A stretch of 64,000 bases of DNA from Udeniomyces pyricola (lineage: Eukaryota; Basidiomycota; Tremellomycetes; Cystofilobasidiales; Mrakiaceae). The stretch lies in NCBI GenBank assembly GCA_039545295.1, contig BCIK01000001.1, positions 682,001-746,000 on the forward strand, given 5' to 3'. Below are positions 39,001 to 50,065 of this stretch, one piece after another. The notes below the pieces were generated by a model. The model ran no database searches, had not been told where the DNA came from, and saw nothing but the letters and a program-made list of their open reading frames with translations. Position numbers and translations under genes: made by a program. Numbering within the stretch: the stretch's first letter is position 1; the number at the start of each line of letters is the position of its first letter.

Positions 39001-40422
39001 TGTCCTTTCGTAGGAGGTCCTTAAGGAAGTCGGCGCTCGAGTCGAGGTCTCGAGCCGAGGGAGGCACAAGTTCAGGCGGAAGGACGTCCGGGATGTCGTT
39101 GCCGTTCAGACCTGTGCAGCACAAGGGCAAAAGGGAATGATGGATGAGCATCAGCCTGAGTATATGCCAGGGGTGACACGGACGACGATAGAATTACCAA
39201 TCTATTGACTCACTTCGGTAGATCAGACCCATAGCAACGTGGAACTCTTGGATGTTGAGCTTGCCCCGGTTATCGATGTCGGCGAGGGTCCTGCACACAA
39301 GTTCGTCGACAATTTATAGATCAGTCGAGTGCGTTGAGATGGCGTAGGTGTTGAGACATGCGACCCCAGACTAAAAACACTTACCAGATCTTGGCCATAT
39401 CATCCCTGCTCAGACCACTCTGTCCGAAGACTTCTTGCGCAACCTCCCCCGAGATGAAGCCGCTGCCGGATTGATCCCAGGCCCGGAAGATCTGGTCGTA
39501 ATTCTTCTTCTCGTCCTTTGTGAGAACCCACGGAATCTTGGGCGTCTTGATGGCTTTGTTTTGGGTCATCTGCATGATCGTATATACGATGAGCGAAGAG
39601 AGAGCAGATGAGTTACAGATTCTAGATCTATATGCGGACGAACGATCAGGTAACCGGAGAGGCCCCGCGCCAGTGAGGCAAAGAGTGAAAGGGGACCGAG
39701 GGATGACGTACGAGGTTCATCGAGGCACTCAGACTACTCGCCGGCAGCGTGGGTTGCTGAAAGATGGGCACTCCGGACGATGCGTACGGCTGTAAATATA
39801 TTCGTGATCCAGGTGTCAATTTTTTTGGTTCACATGGGCCAATGTGTGCAGGGAGTCACAAAAGACAACCACGAGGAGCAGCGGCAGCCAGCAGAGGCGA
39901 GATGGAGAAAGGGTGATAGAGGAGCAGACGCAAGGCAGCGCTACAGACTCGCTCAACCGTACGTACCGATGAGGTGTTCATGGGCATAAACGAGGAGGCC
40001 ATCATTTGGAGCCTGGGATCATGGAACCCTGTGGGCTGAGAGACGAGGGGCTGCATGCTGCCTTGGAAGCCTGTCTGCTGAGGCATGAGCCCCCCGGTCT
40101 GCTGAGGCATTATGCCACCTCCGGCGCCTCCCCATCCTGTTTGTTGTGGCTGGAGCATCCCTGTTCCCTGACCAGCGCCAGCCCATCCAGTCGCTTGGGG
40201 TTGGAGAGGGGCACCAGTTCGGAACTGAGACGATGGCGGCGGAGCGTTGAGGAACGAGTACGAGGGCTGGCCTTGAGAAGGGAGGGGGGGAGGCGGTGGT
40301 CTTTGCTGATAGGGTTGCTGAGGCGGTTGCTGACCGATAAAGCCGGTCTGTTGGGCGTAGAGGGGTTGTTGGTACCCTGTCTGCTGAGGCTGCTGGTACC
40401 CCTGCTGCCAGTTGGGATTCAT
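33075..40422 (-). CDS. CIN1: Intersectin/Pan1-like endocytic scaffold with RhoGEF module (Cin1-like)
   Basis: A multi-domain scaffold coupling endocytosis, Arp2/3 actin assembly and Rho-GTPase activation. Thirteen exons (40422-39967, 39789-39712, 39569-39385, 39290-39214, 39111-36547, 36462-36331, 36210-36049, 35874-34886, 34797-34663, 34563-34397, 34265-34068, 33866-33578, 33305-33075) give 1887 residues. The order is: Q/P-rich N-terminus with at least six LxxQxTG-type Ark/Prk kinase motifs; one EH domain (about 180-265; two EF-hand loops, [10 protein letters not shown] and [10 protein letters not shown]); Pan1-like [19 protein letters not shown]; coiled coil; RD/RS-rich stretch; acidic DEDDW (about 890); a WH2-like [15 protein letters not shown] (about 982); two SH3 domains (about 1105-1218); Pro-rich linker; DH (about 1560-1745; [17 protein letters not shown]); and PH to the end. 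The architecture matches Cryptococcus Cin1 and animal long intersectin, but with one EH and no C2 domain. Confidence 0.93.
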
Positions 40423-41576
40423 TGTGGGAAAGACAAGGGGACAGGCAGTGTCAGAAGGGATGGGAAGGGGGGGGGGGGGGGGGGGGAGTAGGAGCAACCG
40501 ACGACGCGCCGACGAGATGGGAGGAGATGGGAGAGAAAGACGCAAGCACTTGGGCTGCGTTGGGCGCCGGGCGCTGGGCGATGGGTCGCCGATCAAGGTG
40601 ACTGAGCCGGGCGCGCCTGGCTGAGCGCTGTCACATGTCAGAGCCAGGCTCAGCGCTATAAATCATAGCTCATAGGCTGGATTGAGCCTTCGGCCTCGCC
40701 ACTTCGTCCCGATGAACCGTCTGAGGGTGCGGTATCATCACTCGGGCTGTATGGTTCACACAACTCAGCGCTCAAATATTCATATGCCTGTACGTGGTTT
40801 GCGATCACAAAGCTTACACACGAATCCATCAACGTACAAGGCGAGTCGCCGGCATGGGATACAGCAGGTGGATCGAAGCGAGCAAGGGACACAGTAACAA
40901 ACACACTGACAAGTGAAAAAAATGAAAGGAATGTCGACGACAAAAAAAAAATCAGAAAAATAAATCAATAAGGGAGCTGAGCTAGCTATAGCACTCGAGC
41001 AAATTCCAGAGTGGAGAGTTTACTAAATGCGAGGTGACGCAGGAAATTAAAGACGCTGCCCCCAAGAGGACGATGATTGTACTGAGTAGCGATGCGCGAC
41101 AGAACTAGAAACCGTTCTAACAACAAGAACGAGTCCCAATCTGAGAGTAAGAGCAGATGAGCGGGGTCCAAGAAGGAAGCGCAAGGAAGAATGGGGGATG
41201 GAGGAAGCAGTGCGGCTTGGTAATCAATCAGAGGGAGCAGGGAGGAAGAGCGCGATCCAGAAAAGGAAATGGAATAATTTGAGGGAACGAAAACGCGACG
41301 AGGAAATCTTTGATGGAAACAACGAAGAAGAAGAAGAGGAAGGAAAGCAGACAGACAGCGCTACAGAAGAGTATGAGAAGATGAGATGTGCAGCCAGGGT
41401 ACAATGAGGAGGGAGTTCGAATAAGCGAGAATTCACATATATGTGTACGGAGAGTGTCGATACTCAAAGGCATAAGCAAGTTGAGGACAGCAGCGTTCGA
41501 GCTGATCGTCCCGTCTGCTGTAGTTTGACAGACATCGACGACACTGGGACTCTGAGAAAGTAATAAACTTCGTCAA
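40423..41576. promoter_or_regulatory. CIN1 upstream region
   Basis: A 1.15-kb spacer between the CIN1 start and the zinc-finger gene stop, both on the minus strand. It holds a poly-G run of 18 bases (about 40469-40486), GGGCGC-rich direct repeats (about 40555-40590) and a TATAAAT on the plus strand at about 40660. A 69-codon plus-strand ORF at 41198 starts at ATG but is only Lys/Glu-rich, so I do not call it a gene. Confidence 0.5.
40469..40486 (+). repeat. Poly-G homopolymer
   Basis: A run of about 18 G begins about 45 bp upstream of the CIN1 start codon (poly-C on the coding strand). Confidence 0.9.
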
Positions 41577-43639
41577 TCATTTGCGGGCCGGCTTGGCCGG
41601 CTTGCCTCGGTTCTTGGTACAGTCGGCGATAGTCTTTTGGTGCTGTGTGGATGATAAGTAAGCAAGATTCGTAAGAAAAAATATTTTTAAAAAATATATA
41701 AAAATGTGCGTGAGCAGACTGTGTATCTGTGCTGGCCGTTCTAGAGTCAGTACAGATGAGAAAGAGGATACGTACGCGTATGAGGGCATCCTTGCGCGAG
41801 AACTGCTTTTGGCACTTTTCGCACCAGAAACCCGTATTGTGCACGCCAGCTTCGGTGACCTGAAAGGATGGATGAGCGAGAGAAGAAAGCACATAAGTTA
41901 GCCTGATGAGCATGCACCCTATTCCGTCGCCGTGCTGAAGTGAGGATCGAAGATGGCACGTACCGGATGGACGGTGTCCAGATGGCGTTTAAGGTCGTAA
42001 TGACGCACAAAGCGAGTTGGACATTGGGGACAAATGGTCACTTCGCCTTCGCCCTTCGACGTGCTAGTGGAGGCACCAGAGCTCGTACCACCTCCATCCT
42101 TGCCAGGCGCAGGGGAAGCAGAGGCGGCAGGTACCGTCCTCCGGATGGCTGGCTCGCTCTTGCGAGGCTTGCGACCCCGGACCCGTGCCATGGCACCCGG
42201 ACCGGCGGGAGCGTGGGGATGATGACCAGCAGAATTTCTACGAGGACGGGGGTGCGGAAGAGCCGAGGTCGATGCATGCGGGACGAACTCGGCGTCTGAA
42301 GACTCCGATGCCGAAGAGCGGTAGTTATCGGCTTCCGTATCAGATGAAGTGAACGAAGGCGTCTCCGCGCGCTTTCTGGGAGCACCCGTCTTAAGACGCG
42401 TCGAGGAGAGAAAATCAAAGTCAAACGAAGGAGGTGGGGCGGTCGCTGATGAAGGTGGTGGTGGTGAGGAGGGTTGAGGTTGTTTCGGCGGAAGCGTCTT
42501 GCCGCCAAAGATGGGATGTGACTGCTCGTCGTCCGACGTTGAGGCGGTCGTCGAGGTTTGAGATGATATGGGCGGGACACCGAGATCGACGGCGGACAGT
42601 GACTTCTCCAGCCCGCCGAACTGTGCGAGCTGCTGCGGTCGGGCATGAGTCACGGGGGTCGGAGGACTCGTTCTAGAGACCGAACGGAAGCCATTGGAAC
42701 TAAACGAAGACGGTTGGCGCTGGCTCGGAGTAAAGTTGGGCTCGGGCAGAAAGAGGGGCGTGGCGGTCTCTTCGTCCTCGGATGAGGTCGAGAGATAGGA
42801 GTCATATGAGGTCTGCCGGCTTGGAGGGGCAAAGATGGGCACCCGATCCGATTCATCAAAGTCAACCGGAGACGGCGTCGCCGCAAGAGGAGAGTGTGAG
42901 TGAGGGGTAGATTCTTGCTTGGCGAAAAGGGAGGGATAGGTCTTTTTCATGATGTGGTCGTCACCAAAGATGTCCTTGGGCGAGACAGTTGAGGAGGTTT
43001 CTGAAAAGGTAGGCGAACCCAAGGCAGGCGACCGATACTGGTTGTCGAATCGGGGAAAAGGATGGACCGAGACCGGAAGAGGACCAAGGGCAGCGGACAG
43101 GAGCGGTGATGGCTGAGATGTTTCGACGGGTTGACGGATGTTGTGCGTAGCCATAGGTCTGAGAGCATACATGCATAAATAGAGCGGTCGGTGAGCTTCA
43201 TGACAACGGGAGCATGGATCGCAAGCGAGTTGTTCGCAATAGGATGTCCAAGGCGGAAATAGGCCAGCGCCCAAGTCGTCGCGACCGATGAGTCGCGAGA
43301 CGAGTCAAGCTTCGCGTAGCTAGCGATCGGCTTAGCATGACGAGGGCATAAGTCGTCCCCTTCAATTCGCCAGCTGTCTGAGGGGTCTTCGTCGTAGGCT
43401 CACAACAGTCGCCGGCCGTCTTTGTCATCAAGCATCCCTCCTGCATACTGCGTCAGGAGAAGATGTTTGGCTGAAAGTCGCTGTCACCTAGGGCGTCAAA
43501 GAGGGCAGTAGTAGGATGATACTTACGGCGGTCGCACAGCAGGGCCCTCGTCGTAGTCCATCATATCGTCGTCCTCGGCACCGAAGACGTAGTCATCGTC
43601 AACTGTAAACCCTTGGGTCTGAGTTTGAACCGATGTCAT
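41577..43639 (-). CDS. C2H2 zinc-finger protein, probable transcription factor
   Basis: Four exons (43639-43527, 43158-41964, 41859-41776, 41642-41577) give 485 residues. The N-terminus is acidic (DDDYVFGAEDDDMMDYDEG), followed by about 330 Ser/Pro-rich, probably disordered residues and a basic patch (RVRGRKPRKSEP). Two adjacent C2H2 fingers end the protein. The first is CPQCPTRFVRHYDLKRHLDT followed by VH. The second is CEKCQKQFSRKDALIRHQK followed by TIADC, with Cys in place of the second His. The tail is KNRGKPAKPARK. The first exon is supported by phase: GTAAGT at 43526 joins to the acceptor before 43158. I cannot match it to a named regulator. Confidence 0.85.
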
Positions 43640-44214
43640 GGCGGGTTGAGACCGGGTTAGAACAGGAAGGTACGTCGACAGCGGCAAAGACGGGACCAAG
43701 AGGGGAGCGGCTCGACGTGAGAGAGTGAATTGGAGTGAAGGTCGGTAGGGCGTAAGGTAGTATGTTGTGATGTAGAGAATTCAAGAGGTGCTGGACAGCT
43801 TGCTGAGATTGAGGTAGGGCGGATGAACGATAGGGAAAGAGAGGACAGGTATGTCTGGCGTCGGATACAGTGAGCAAGATGAAGCTGAAGTTGGAGACGA
43901 TAGTTTACGTCGAAGAGCGTGCGTCATGACGCATGATAGCGCAAACGACCAACGCAAACAAGCTTGAAACTTCGTTTTGCTTCGTTGCCTCCGAATAATG
44001 CAGGGGCGATTACTTTTCTCCGCCGATTTTTTGTCTACCATCTTCTATATATCAGTCTCGGTCTCTCGTTACCAAGAACTTGCACGAGTTTCACTCGCTC
44101 ATCACACCAATTTCGACCATACAAAATCTACCTCATTTAATCCGCCCAGTGCCTGACAGGCCTATTACTTGTCAACAGGCCGCCGGCTAGCTAGCTAGCG
44201 ACTCTAACTGCTTT
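43640..44214. promoter_or_regulatory. Upstream region of the zinc-finger gene
   Basis: A 575-bp spacer between two minus-strand genes. It has a TATATA element (about 44046-44051) and a GCTAGCTAGCTAGC run (44185-44199) just downstream of the antiporter stop. No gene is seen. Confidence 0.5.
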
Positions 44215-46485
44215 CTACCTCCACCGAAAGGGCACCACTTTCTTAAGGCCCCGCTGTTTGATGAGAACACCGACCGATACAGGACCGACAATGGTGCAAA
44301 GAACGATCGCCCACGTCGCGACTGCAGAGAATGATAGGAGAGGGAAAGGAGAGGGTAAAGATGAGCTGCCGTCAAACCTCGAAACGCATTACGAAGCTAG
44401 ACGTTCGTTGTCCATATCGGTACACGTCAGGCATCACATTTAAATCGCTTGCGATGAACTCACCCAAGAAAGAGTCTTCACTCAAGAGCTCGGCCTCGAC
44501 CCGACCGATCTGACTGATAAGGAGGCCAATTTCGCCCCTAGCGACCATGGCAAGCCCCAGGAAGAGAGCTGGCCAAATGTTGATCGACCAGTGCTCCTCC
44601 TCGACACGCTCCAAGTGGGAAGTAGAGACTGCCAAACTTTCCGATTCATCTCTTGCTGCTGAGGGTTCCATCCCTGGGGCGGCGGTCATCTCCACGCCTT
44701 TTTCTTCTTGCAAGGTGATGTTCTTCTTCTCGACTCTTCGTTCATTTTTCATGCCAGCCCAGCCCCATACAAGGATCCACGACCCACAGAGGAGTTTGGC
44801 GAATGTCATGAGGAGCGCTGGGAAAAGGTACAATACGAATTGGCCAGCCATGAGCCTGCGAAGGGAGGGGAGAGGGGACTTGCCGAAGAAGAAACAGCTC
44901 ACTATAGATAATTCCTCGCCAGATGATACGCCCACTGAAGAGCGAGAGAAATGGGATCGCCGTTCCAATCGACGCAAAGAACAGCGGGGAGAAAAGGTAG
45001 GTCTGAATTGGACCAATCACGCGCTCGTACGTTGCCTGGAAGTAGTGCTGGGATGGGGCTGTCGTCGGCAGAATTTCGGACACAGGCCGATTTTGAGGGG
45101 TCGGGGATGGCCGGGGCGTCGAGGAAGGGCAAGGATGGGGATCATCCCTAGACGGCGAAGCAGTCCGCGACGACAATTGGATGGAAATAGGACTAGGTGA
45201 ACGAGGTGTTATCGGAAGATCCGTAGCGTCATCGAGAGTCGCGACGACGAGACCAGCGACGTAGGCTCCAAGAAGCATTGAGCTACCGATCACATACGAT
45301 ATGGCGACCTGGTAAACAAAAGGGATTGAACCGTTAGTTCGCAAACCAATTCCAAGCCAGAAAAGGACAATGTACATGACGAACTGAGGCAGAGAGCACG
45401 CCGATCAGTAGGAATAGGGACAGATGCCGGCTGATAGTTGACTTCTGAAGGTGCGGAAGGAAGACCTTGCGGTGCAAGGGCAAGAGGAAGAACGTGCACA
45501 CGATGGGCGCGATGGATGCGAAGAGGAACGATGCGACTAGAGGCCGCGCGATGGGCCACCCTTGCACGGTCGCTTCAGACCCAGTGTTTTCGCCAATGAT
45601 GCGGATGACGGATGAAAGGACAAAGCCGACGACATCATCGATGACGGCAGCTCCTCCTGAGTGAGCGAGAACATGAGATACGCTAGCGATCAGGTTCGGA
45701 TAAGTCTCATCGAGATGAACATGACTGAAGCAATTGACGTACCCAGTACGGTACCTAAGAGAGTCATCTCGAGGTTGCCAACATCGTCTTTGCCCTGACT
45801 AGAGACGCTTTTGAGGACGACGAACGTCGTGCCGAGGCTAGTCGAAGAAAGGGCCGCGCCAGCGGCAAAGGCTTCGAGCGTGTCGTACGGCCCAAGCGGT
45901 AAGAGAACGAACGAAAGTGCTATAGGTGCTCCAATTCCGGTGAGTGCTACGATAGAAGCGAGAGGAAGAGCCTTGACAAGCTTTCGAAGGGGGGTAGTCA
46001 AGCCACCTGCGAAGAACAAGAAGTTGGCACCAAGCCAGCATCAAGCGCAGCATCAGCCAAACGCCTTCAGTGAACCATGCAGCGACACAGAAAGAGTTAC
46101 CTTCGAAGACAATCAAAAGTAAGCCGATGTAGCCCAGGGCAAGAAACGTCTGCTCCCAGCTGTCGTGAAGGATGGCCCCCAGAGGTTTTCCAAAGATGAT
46201 ACCGACCACAATCTCGCCGAGAAGGCCGGCGTAGAGGAGTCGATCTGCTATCCAACGGGCCACATTGGCGAGATCTGGGGGAAGATGCAATGCAGATATG
46301 CTGAGCAGGTGTATGAAGGTACGGCATGTGCAGCTAGAAACAATGACAGTACTAAGATCTGGGCGAGAGTTGAGGGGGGGGGGGGTGTAGTGACGAGGGA
46401 GAAAAGGCAAGAACGAACAGATGAAGCTACTGAGCGTGAGGACAGCCACAAGGTCAGGCTCGTGATATGGAACGAAGTTTGCCAT
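44215..46485 (-). CDS. CPA2-type cation/proton antiporter
   Basis: This is a monovalent cation/proton antiporter of the Na_H_Exchanger superfamily, fungal CPA2 branch. Seven exons (46485-46415, 46300-46101, 46006-45743, 45656-45385, 45308-44903, 44817-44464, 44321-44215) give 557 residues. The N-terminus VPYHEPDLVAVLTLSS is characteristic of this fungal group. Core motifs are LLYAGLLGEIVVGIIFGKP, LALGYIGLLLIVFEGGL, LSSTSLGTTFVVLKS and GGAAVIDDVVGFVLSS, the last carrying the paired Asp residues of the exchange site. A Ser/Pro-rich cytoplasmic loop lies near residues 300-350. Two introns were placed to restore membrane helices. One begins GTTCGT at 45384 and contains a CTAAC branch-point-like sequence. 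The other (44902-44818) gives IIYTLLMTFAKLLCG. Localisation cannot be read from the sequence. Confidence 0.9.
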
Positions 46486-46831
46486 GAGCGAGTGTTACAG
46501 ATGCTTGGAATTTGCGATCGTTAGGGTAGAGAGCATGGAGAGCGAATGTGGCCGTGGTTGATCAGTTTAACAGGGCGGGGGGGAGGGGAGGAGGTGGTGG
46601 AACGGAGGTTGCCGAACGTCGGCAAGATTCCAAGCCTTCGTCCAAACAGCCTGATGCCATCGCGGCCTGCTGAATCCACGTTCACCTCCGCGTTGATTAC
46701 ATAAGTACAAGCTGGCAGACGCGTGTTTGTTAGCTGTAAACGTCGCGAATCAGGAAGCTCCCAAGTTTCTCCCTCCCAGCGGTGTTTCCCAGTTCGCCTG
46801 GCCTACACCAGGTGACATAGCTGTTGTCTCC
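46486..46831. promoter_or_regulatory. Divergent promoter region, antiporter / coiled-coil gene
   Basis: A 346-bp spacer with a GGCGGGGGGGAGGGGAGG run (about 46575-46592). No other element is recognised. Confidence 0.5.
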
Positions 46832-48881
46832 ATGGGCTTCTTCACTAAGGTGTCGACCTCCTCTCATCCGTCCTCACTAGAAACACCTCCTTCGACAACC
46901 AAACCGCGCTGGCAGGTGAGCTGATCGAGCGCGACTTTGTTTGCCTGGCTGTCAATGGCTCGTGGATCGTCCCCTATCCGCTCGCCTGCGGATCTTTTCA
47001 TCGCAAACCATGAGAGGCTTACCCCCGTTCTTCTGGCTCGTCTTTCTCACCTAGTTTCCATCTTCGAGGTCCAAGCAAGTGGGCTTGTCTCTGCCATCCC
47101 AATCGCCTCCTCCCATGTCCACAGCATCAACCATTTTTCCCCGTCCGCTCGGGCCTGATCTGACAATCTCACCTAGTTCGAACTCCATCCGTTCATCTAC
47201 GCCCGCCTTCGCATCATCTTCTTACCCGAGAGCTCAGGCTGGAAATCATACCACTATCGGCAGTGCATCGAGTCTGGGTGGTCGACCGGACGAAGGAGAA
47301 AGGAGAGATAGCCCCGCGACGTAAGTGGTGACCGACCACCACCCTCCGTCTTCGTCTGAATAGAAGGCATCTCTTCCGGAAATCTAACACGCTTGAGTAT
47401 GCTACTTGTAGCGCGAACATCGCTGCACAACTCGCCGACCTAGCTTCATCACACGCCCAGGGCCTGCTCAGGTTTGTAATCTTTGTCGCGTCGCGTCCGC
47501 AGCAACAGTCCTAAGTTGATCGGTATCGTCTTTCCCGGATCATGAAGTGACGATGCTTACAGGGATCTCAGGCAGGCGGTATTTGATACTCAAGTCACCA
47601 GTCACTCTTCCAACCGTCGAGGAAGAGTACAAGCGGGTGAGCTGCGGAGAGCTGAGCTCCATTACCCGAGTGAATATCTCGTCTACCAGTTTAGTGCTAT
47701 CCACAAGCGGAGATCCCGAATGGCCTAGCTGATGTGATCAACGTCTCATGTTGGCTATGTTTACAGTTCCTCATGAGGTCCATCCGAGGACTTCTCTGCA
47801 TAAACGAACTCCCAGCGCTACGTCGTCAAAATCGTCTCAATCCAGAATGTCCCAGCTTAGCTCGATGTTCCGCTCACCCAAACATGGTACGCCCGCTCTT
47901 CAAAATCCCCCGGAAAAGTCGCCAGATTCGTTTTCGATCTTCTCAGTTTCCTCAACAACTGGCCGGCAATCGGTTGTCTCGCTAGCTGTTCCACAATACC
48001 CCTCTACGCGCTCCTTGCTGTCACTTTCGTCGTCTAGGAGCCGAACATCAGCCTTCGACAACGCATCTTTGCGATCCGAAATTTCGAGACCCGATGGAGC
48101 GACCGCCTCTTCCGTTTATTCCTCGTCTGCTCAAGCCTTGGGCCTGACTTCTTCGGCACCTCCGTCAGCCTATCTTCTCCGCCGGGGCGACACACGACCG
48201 TCATATTCGCGCGGAACCGACAGTGAGGGATCTAATCCAGAAACCTCTCCTGCGGAAATTCGAGCTGAGATTGAGGCGGTTAAAGCAGAAGCGATTCGAC
48301 TGCTTGACGTCTTTGCGAAGATGGAGAAAGAAGCCACGAGGAGGCTAGAAGGCGAGCTAGGTCATCGTCTCATCAGCAGAGAGGGCAGCGAAGGCGACTG
48401 GACAGTCGTTCCCGGATCGGCACATCGACCATCACCTTCGTCAACGTTGTGTCTATCTGCACCTGACAAGCCTTCCTCTCGACGGCTCTCGCGCCGGACA
48501 CTAAGCCACAGCCCTGCCCAACATCGAAATTCCCTCTTTACCCCATCTCTCGCACGCCTTTCATCATCGACCGCTCACGAAGGCTTGACATCAACCCACC
48601 TTTCCTCTCCCACGCCATATCACCCTAGCTCCTCGATCGTGATATCATCTACCGTTCCTTCTTCCGCCTCATCCGCTGCGCCCATACCCTCTGCCCGCTT
48701 CACTTCCGAAACATCGACGGGGATTTTACCGCTGGAAACCCCCGATGTGGAGGAAGCCTACCGTAAACTCGAAGATGTCAGAAGCCAAGTCAAGGAATTT
48801 GAAGCAAAGCTCGACCGTCGTCTTGCTTTCCTCCACGGTAAGCTGCGGGCAGCTGAGATCCAAGCGAAGGCTCGCAGGTGA
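46832..48881 (+). CDS. Ser-rich protein with C-terminal coiled coil, unknown function
   Basis: Six exons (46832-46915, 47015-47078, 47125-47320, 47412-47471, 47563-47636, 47767-48881) give 530 residues. The N-terminal part carries a helical segment (RLTPVLLARLSHLVSIFEVQ), and a second helix covers NIAAQLADLASSHAQGLLR. The middle is Ser/Thr/Pro-rich and low complexity. Two helical, coiled-coil-like segments are visible: AEIRAEIEAVKAEAIRLLDV with its continuation FAKMEKEATRRLEGEL, and at the very C-terminus EEAYRKLEDVRSQVKEFEAK with its continuation LDRRLAFLHGKLRAAEI. I do not recognise a named family. The acceptor of the first intron (CATGAG, 47014) is poor and was chosen by phase only, so exon 2 could begin elsewhere. 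The long last exon is firm. Confidence 0.7.
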
Positions 48882-50065
48882 TCAGTGCTAGCTGTCCTTC
48901 TCATTCGACTCGATAACATTGCTGTATATATATCCCACGACCAACGTACCTTTTGTGCTTCCTGCATCGCTGGGTGACGTTCATTCTCGGTCCGCATTAA
49001 CTGTATTCCCCTGCCACTTCTCTCTTCGTCTCTGGCATCCATGATTTAATTATGTTGATGTCGGCGGTCTATACCATTTCTCCTATTATACTCCATCGTG
49101 GTTGTGCGTGCTCATCTGCTTCCTCTTGCTTTCAAGTTCCTTCAATTTGTCTTGCTTTTACCTCGTCACCGTTTTGCCCACGCATGTTACCTTTCCCTAT
49201 TCTACTCTCCTCTGCGGTACGCTCTGCTGTACGATGAATCGCTTTCATTCCTTTGCCATGTGCGTCATGTGTGCGATTTCGATAGACGTTTTGTCACACA
49301 CGCGTTCGTTTGTTTACATGCATGGCCGGAGCATGGCATATGTACGGCTATTCGCCTCCGCCAGCTGCTCCGGCCTATGGGACGTTGACCGGTGGCCGGT
49401 GGCCGCACAATAGCTGCACCGGGCTCCATGCACCACTAGTTATGTAACACTTTCGGATTTTGGAAGCAGGTCTGCAGGTCTGCAGGTCGCGGGCCGGGCT
49501 GATCAAATTGTGCTATATATGCTGCATGCGTGCATGCATGATCGATGCCCGGTGATACATCATGCATGGGATTGGGTGATGCATGAATTATATATGCGAA
49601 CAGCTACATTACTTGATATCAGATATCCGTCATGTGGATATCGTATCGATGCAGCTGTTATCCTATGTACATGACGTAATATATAATTCACGTAATAATA
49701 ACGACAAACATCGAGCGATCGATCAGGATCGATGATCCCGGACGATCGATAGTAAGTAAGTGCTGCGACGACCAATCGGTATCGCGATCAATGCAAAAAA
49801 AAGGTCGAGGCTCTTTTAGACCAGCCCCCTCTTAACTCTTGTCGCCAGCCTGTGCTGTCTGCGAGCTGCATGCTCGTAATAGCCGTGCAGAGCAAGCAGC
49901 CACTAGCCATTAGCCACTAGCCAACAACCAACCCCTCCTGATTTCCCCCCTGTGTTAGACTTCCATCAACTCGCCGTCTTGATATCCCTTGGTCATCGTC
50001 CTCGCCACCTTCCTTAACCCGACCACCAATCGTTTTGCATCATATAACCGGATTGATTCCATATT
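48882..50065. other. Intergenic region rich in palindromes
   Basis: A 1.2-kb spacer with no supported gene. The part from about 49500 to 49770 is AT-rich and dense in short palindromes (TGCATGCATGATCGATGC, GATATC, ATCGATCGATC). It contains an imperfect inverted repeat listed separately. Confidence 0.6.
49582..49692. repeat. Imperfect inverted repeat (about 110 bp)
   Basis: The left arm runs outward to inward as GAATTATATAT, then AACAGCT, then GATATCAGATATCC. The right arm mirrors it as GGATATCGTATCGAT, AGCTGTT and ATATATAATTC. The loop around 49629-49634 is short. The right arm carries about 15 extra bases between its middle and outer blocks. Function is unknown. Confidence 0.6.

Noticed and set aside
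41198..41407. 69-codon ORF upstream of CIN1
   Set aside because: It begins with ATG but is only Lys/Glu-rich low complexity in purine-rich spacer DNA, and shows no domain.
43198..43446. 82-codon minus-strand ORF between zinc-finger exons 1 and 2
   Set aside because: It lies in the intron 43526-43159, has a non-ATG start and interrupts a phase-perfect join.
44818..44880. Extra antiporter exon reading RRLMAGQFVLYLFPALLM
   Set aside because: It looks like a membrane helix, but joining it to the preceding exon breaks the phase; using the acceptor before CGCTCCTC restores both phase and the family pattern.
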